From assembly GCA_021323695.1 (NCBI GenBank), contig JAJPKN010000063.1:1-64000 (forward strand): a DNA stretch of 64,000 bases, in the 5' to 3' direction. A program made the translations under genes and the position numbers. Within the stretch, counting starts at the first letter, position 1. Every line of letters starts with the position of its first letter. The DNA is from Actinomycetota bacterium (GTDB taxonomy: Bacteria > Actinomycetota > Acidimicrobiia > Acidimicrobiales > Palsa-688). Shown in pieces: positions 63,639 to 64,000 of this stretch. The notes under the pieces are model-generated. The model was not told the origin of the DNA. It made no database searches and saw only the letters and a list, made by a program, of their open reading frames with translations.

Positions 63639-63959
63639 GTGGTGGTGGCTGTACGCAGGCAGGACCACCGGGCCGTAGCGGTGCCCCTCTCGGGGGTCGT
63701 CGGCCCTGGGGGCGGCTACCTCGATGGCGCCGGCCCCCGTTGCCAGGGTGCAGGCCCGAGCGGGCCCGTTGCCCACCACCGGGCGCTTGCCGGTGGCGTG
63801 CACGCAGTCGGCGTGGTCGTCGAGGTAGGCCTGGCGTCCCGCCCGCAGCGCCACCCTCGGCCTGTCCCGAGCGGCCAGCCGGCACCGCTCGTCGAGGCCC
63901 AAAGCGAGGGTCTGTGGGCCCTCAGCCACCTCCACGGTGGCGTCATGGGCTAGCTTCAA
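63639..63959 (-). pseudogene. IS256-family (Mutator) transposase N-terminal remnant
   Basis: The frame beginning at the TTG 63959 (SD GAGAGGAG) reads HADCVHATGKRPVVGNGPAR, then LATGAGAIEVAAPRADDP, like the conserved N-terminal part of IS256 transposases (RNGHxPER, QTGAGxVxVRxPRVND). After ADDPREGHRYGPVVLPAYS the homology decays and the DDE catalytic part is absent. It is a broken fragment at the window edge, 5' to the MNT-HEPN cassette. Confidence 0.7.
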
Positions 63960-64000
63960 TACCGGCGTGCTCCTCTCGCCGGCAGCAACCGGCGGGCTTG

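Overview
The window is GC-rich bacterial DNA, almost certainly from a monoderm actinobacterium and most like the class Acidimicrobiia. The evidence is indirect: a mycothiol S-conjugate amidase (Mca), a coenzyme F420 gene (cofC), an HU protein with a long Lys/Ala tail, an ImuA'/ImuB mutasome pair behind a perfect actinobacterial SOS box, many leaderless-looking genes (TAnnnT hexamer 6-8 nt before GTG/ATG), and an acid-type G1 peptidase. No rRNA, tRNA, CRISPR array or replication origin was seen.

Positions 1-29,400 form a large surface-glycan region, read almost entirely from the minus strand. 2875-8429 is a translationally coupled operon with all four enzymes for GDP-D-glycero-D-manno-heptose (gmhB, gmhA, hddC-like, hddA) plus a GT4 glycosyltransferase and a zinc-ribbon-containing SDR epimerase. 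9453-21394 is a second polysaccharide operon: GT4, an asparagine-synthase-like protein lacking its glutaminase nucleophile, a bi-domain oxidoreductase, a heparinase II/III-like protein, a CapK/PaaK-like ligase, another GT4, a methyltransferase and a GT25. Next come a secreted G1 peptidase with an ECF-like sigma factor (21458-23040), two paralogous polyprenyl-phosphate sugar transferases with related leaders (23160-26506), and an MGDG-synthase-like/NodB-like fusion overlapping a polysaccharide deacetylase (26794-29390). Paralogous pairs (two GT25, two near-identical GT4, two sugar transferases) suggest growth by duplication. No Wzx/Wzy is present.

Positions 29,474-61,836 are mostly housekeeping or lineage genes: a GH63-like glucosidase, HU, a tightly divergent cofC/gpsA pair, rpiB-like, rnhB, a DrrAB-like ABC exporter, a DinG-like helicase, an Asp-box beta-propeller lipoprotein, an MFS exporter, a lipoprotein plus atypical FtsH-like protease, imuA'/imuB, FAH hydrolase, aldo/keto reductase, PAP2 phosphatase, dtd, SCP2 plus mca, an MBL hydrolase, a glutaredoxin-thioredoxin reductase fusion, an S51 peptidase and a second ABC exporter.

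Positions 61,959-64,000 are accessory: a TnpB remnant, a HEPN-MNT toxin-antitoxin/defence pair with two palindromic repeats just upstream, and an IS256-type transposase remnant. The most notable points are the nucleophile-less asparagine-synthase-like protein, the complete heptose operon in a monoderm, the HEPN-MNT cassette with its putative operator, the structured leaders of the sugar-transferase genes, and the leaderless promoter pattern.
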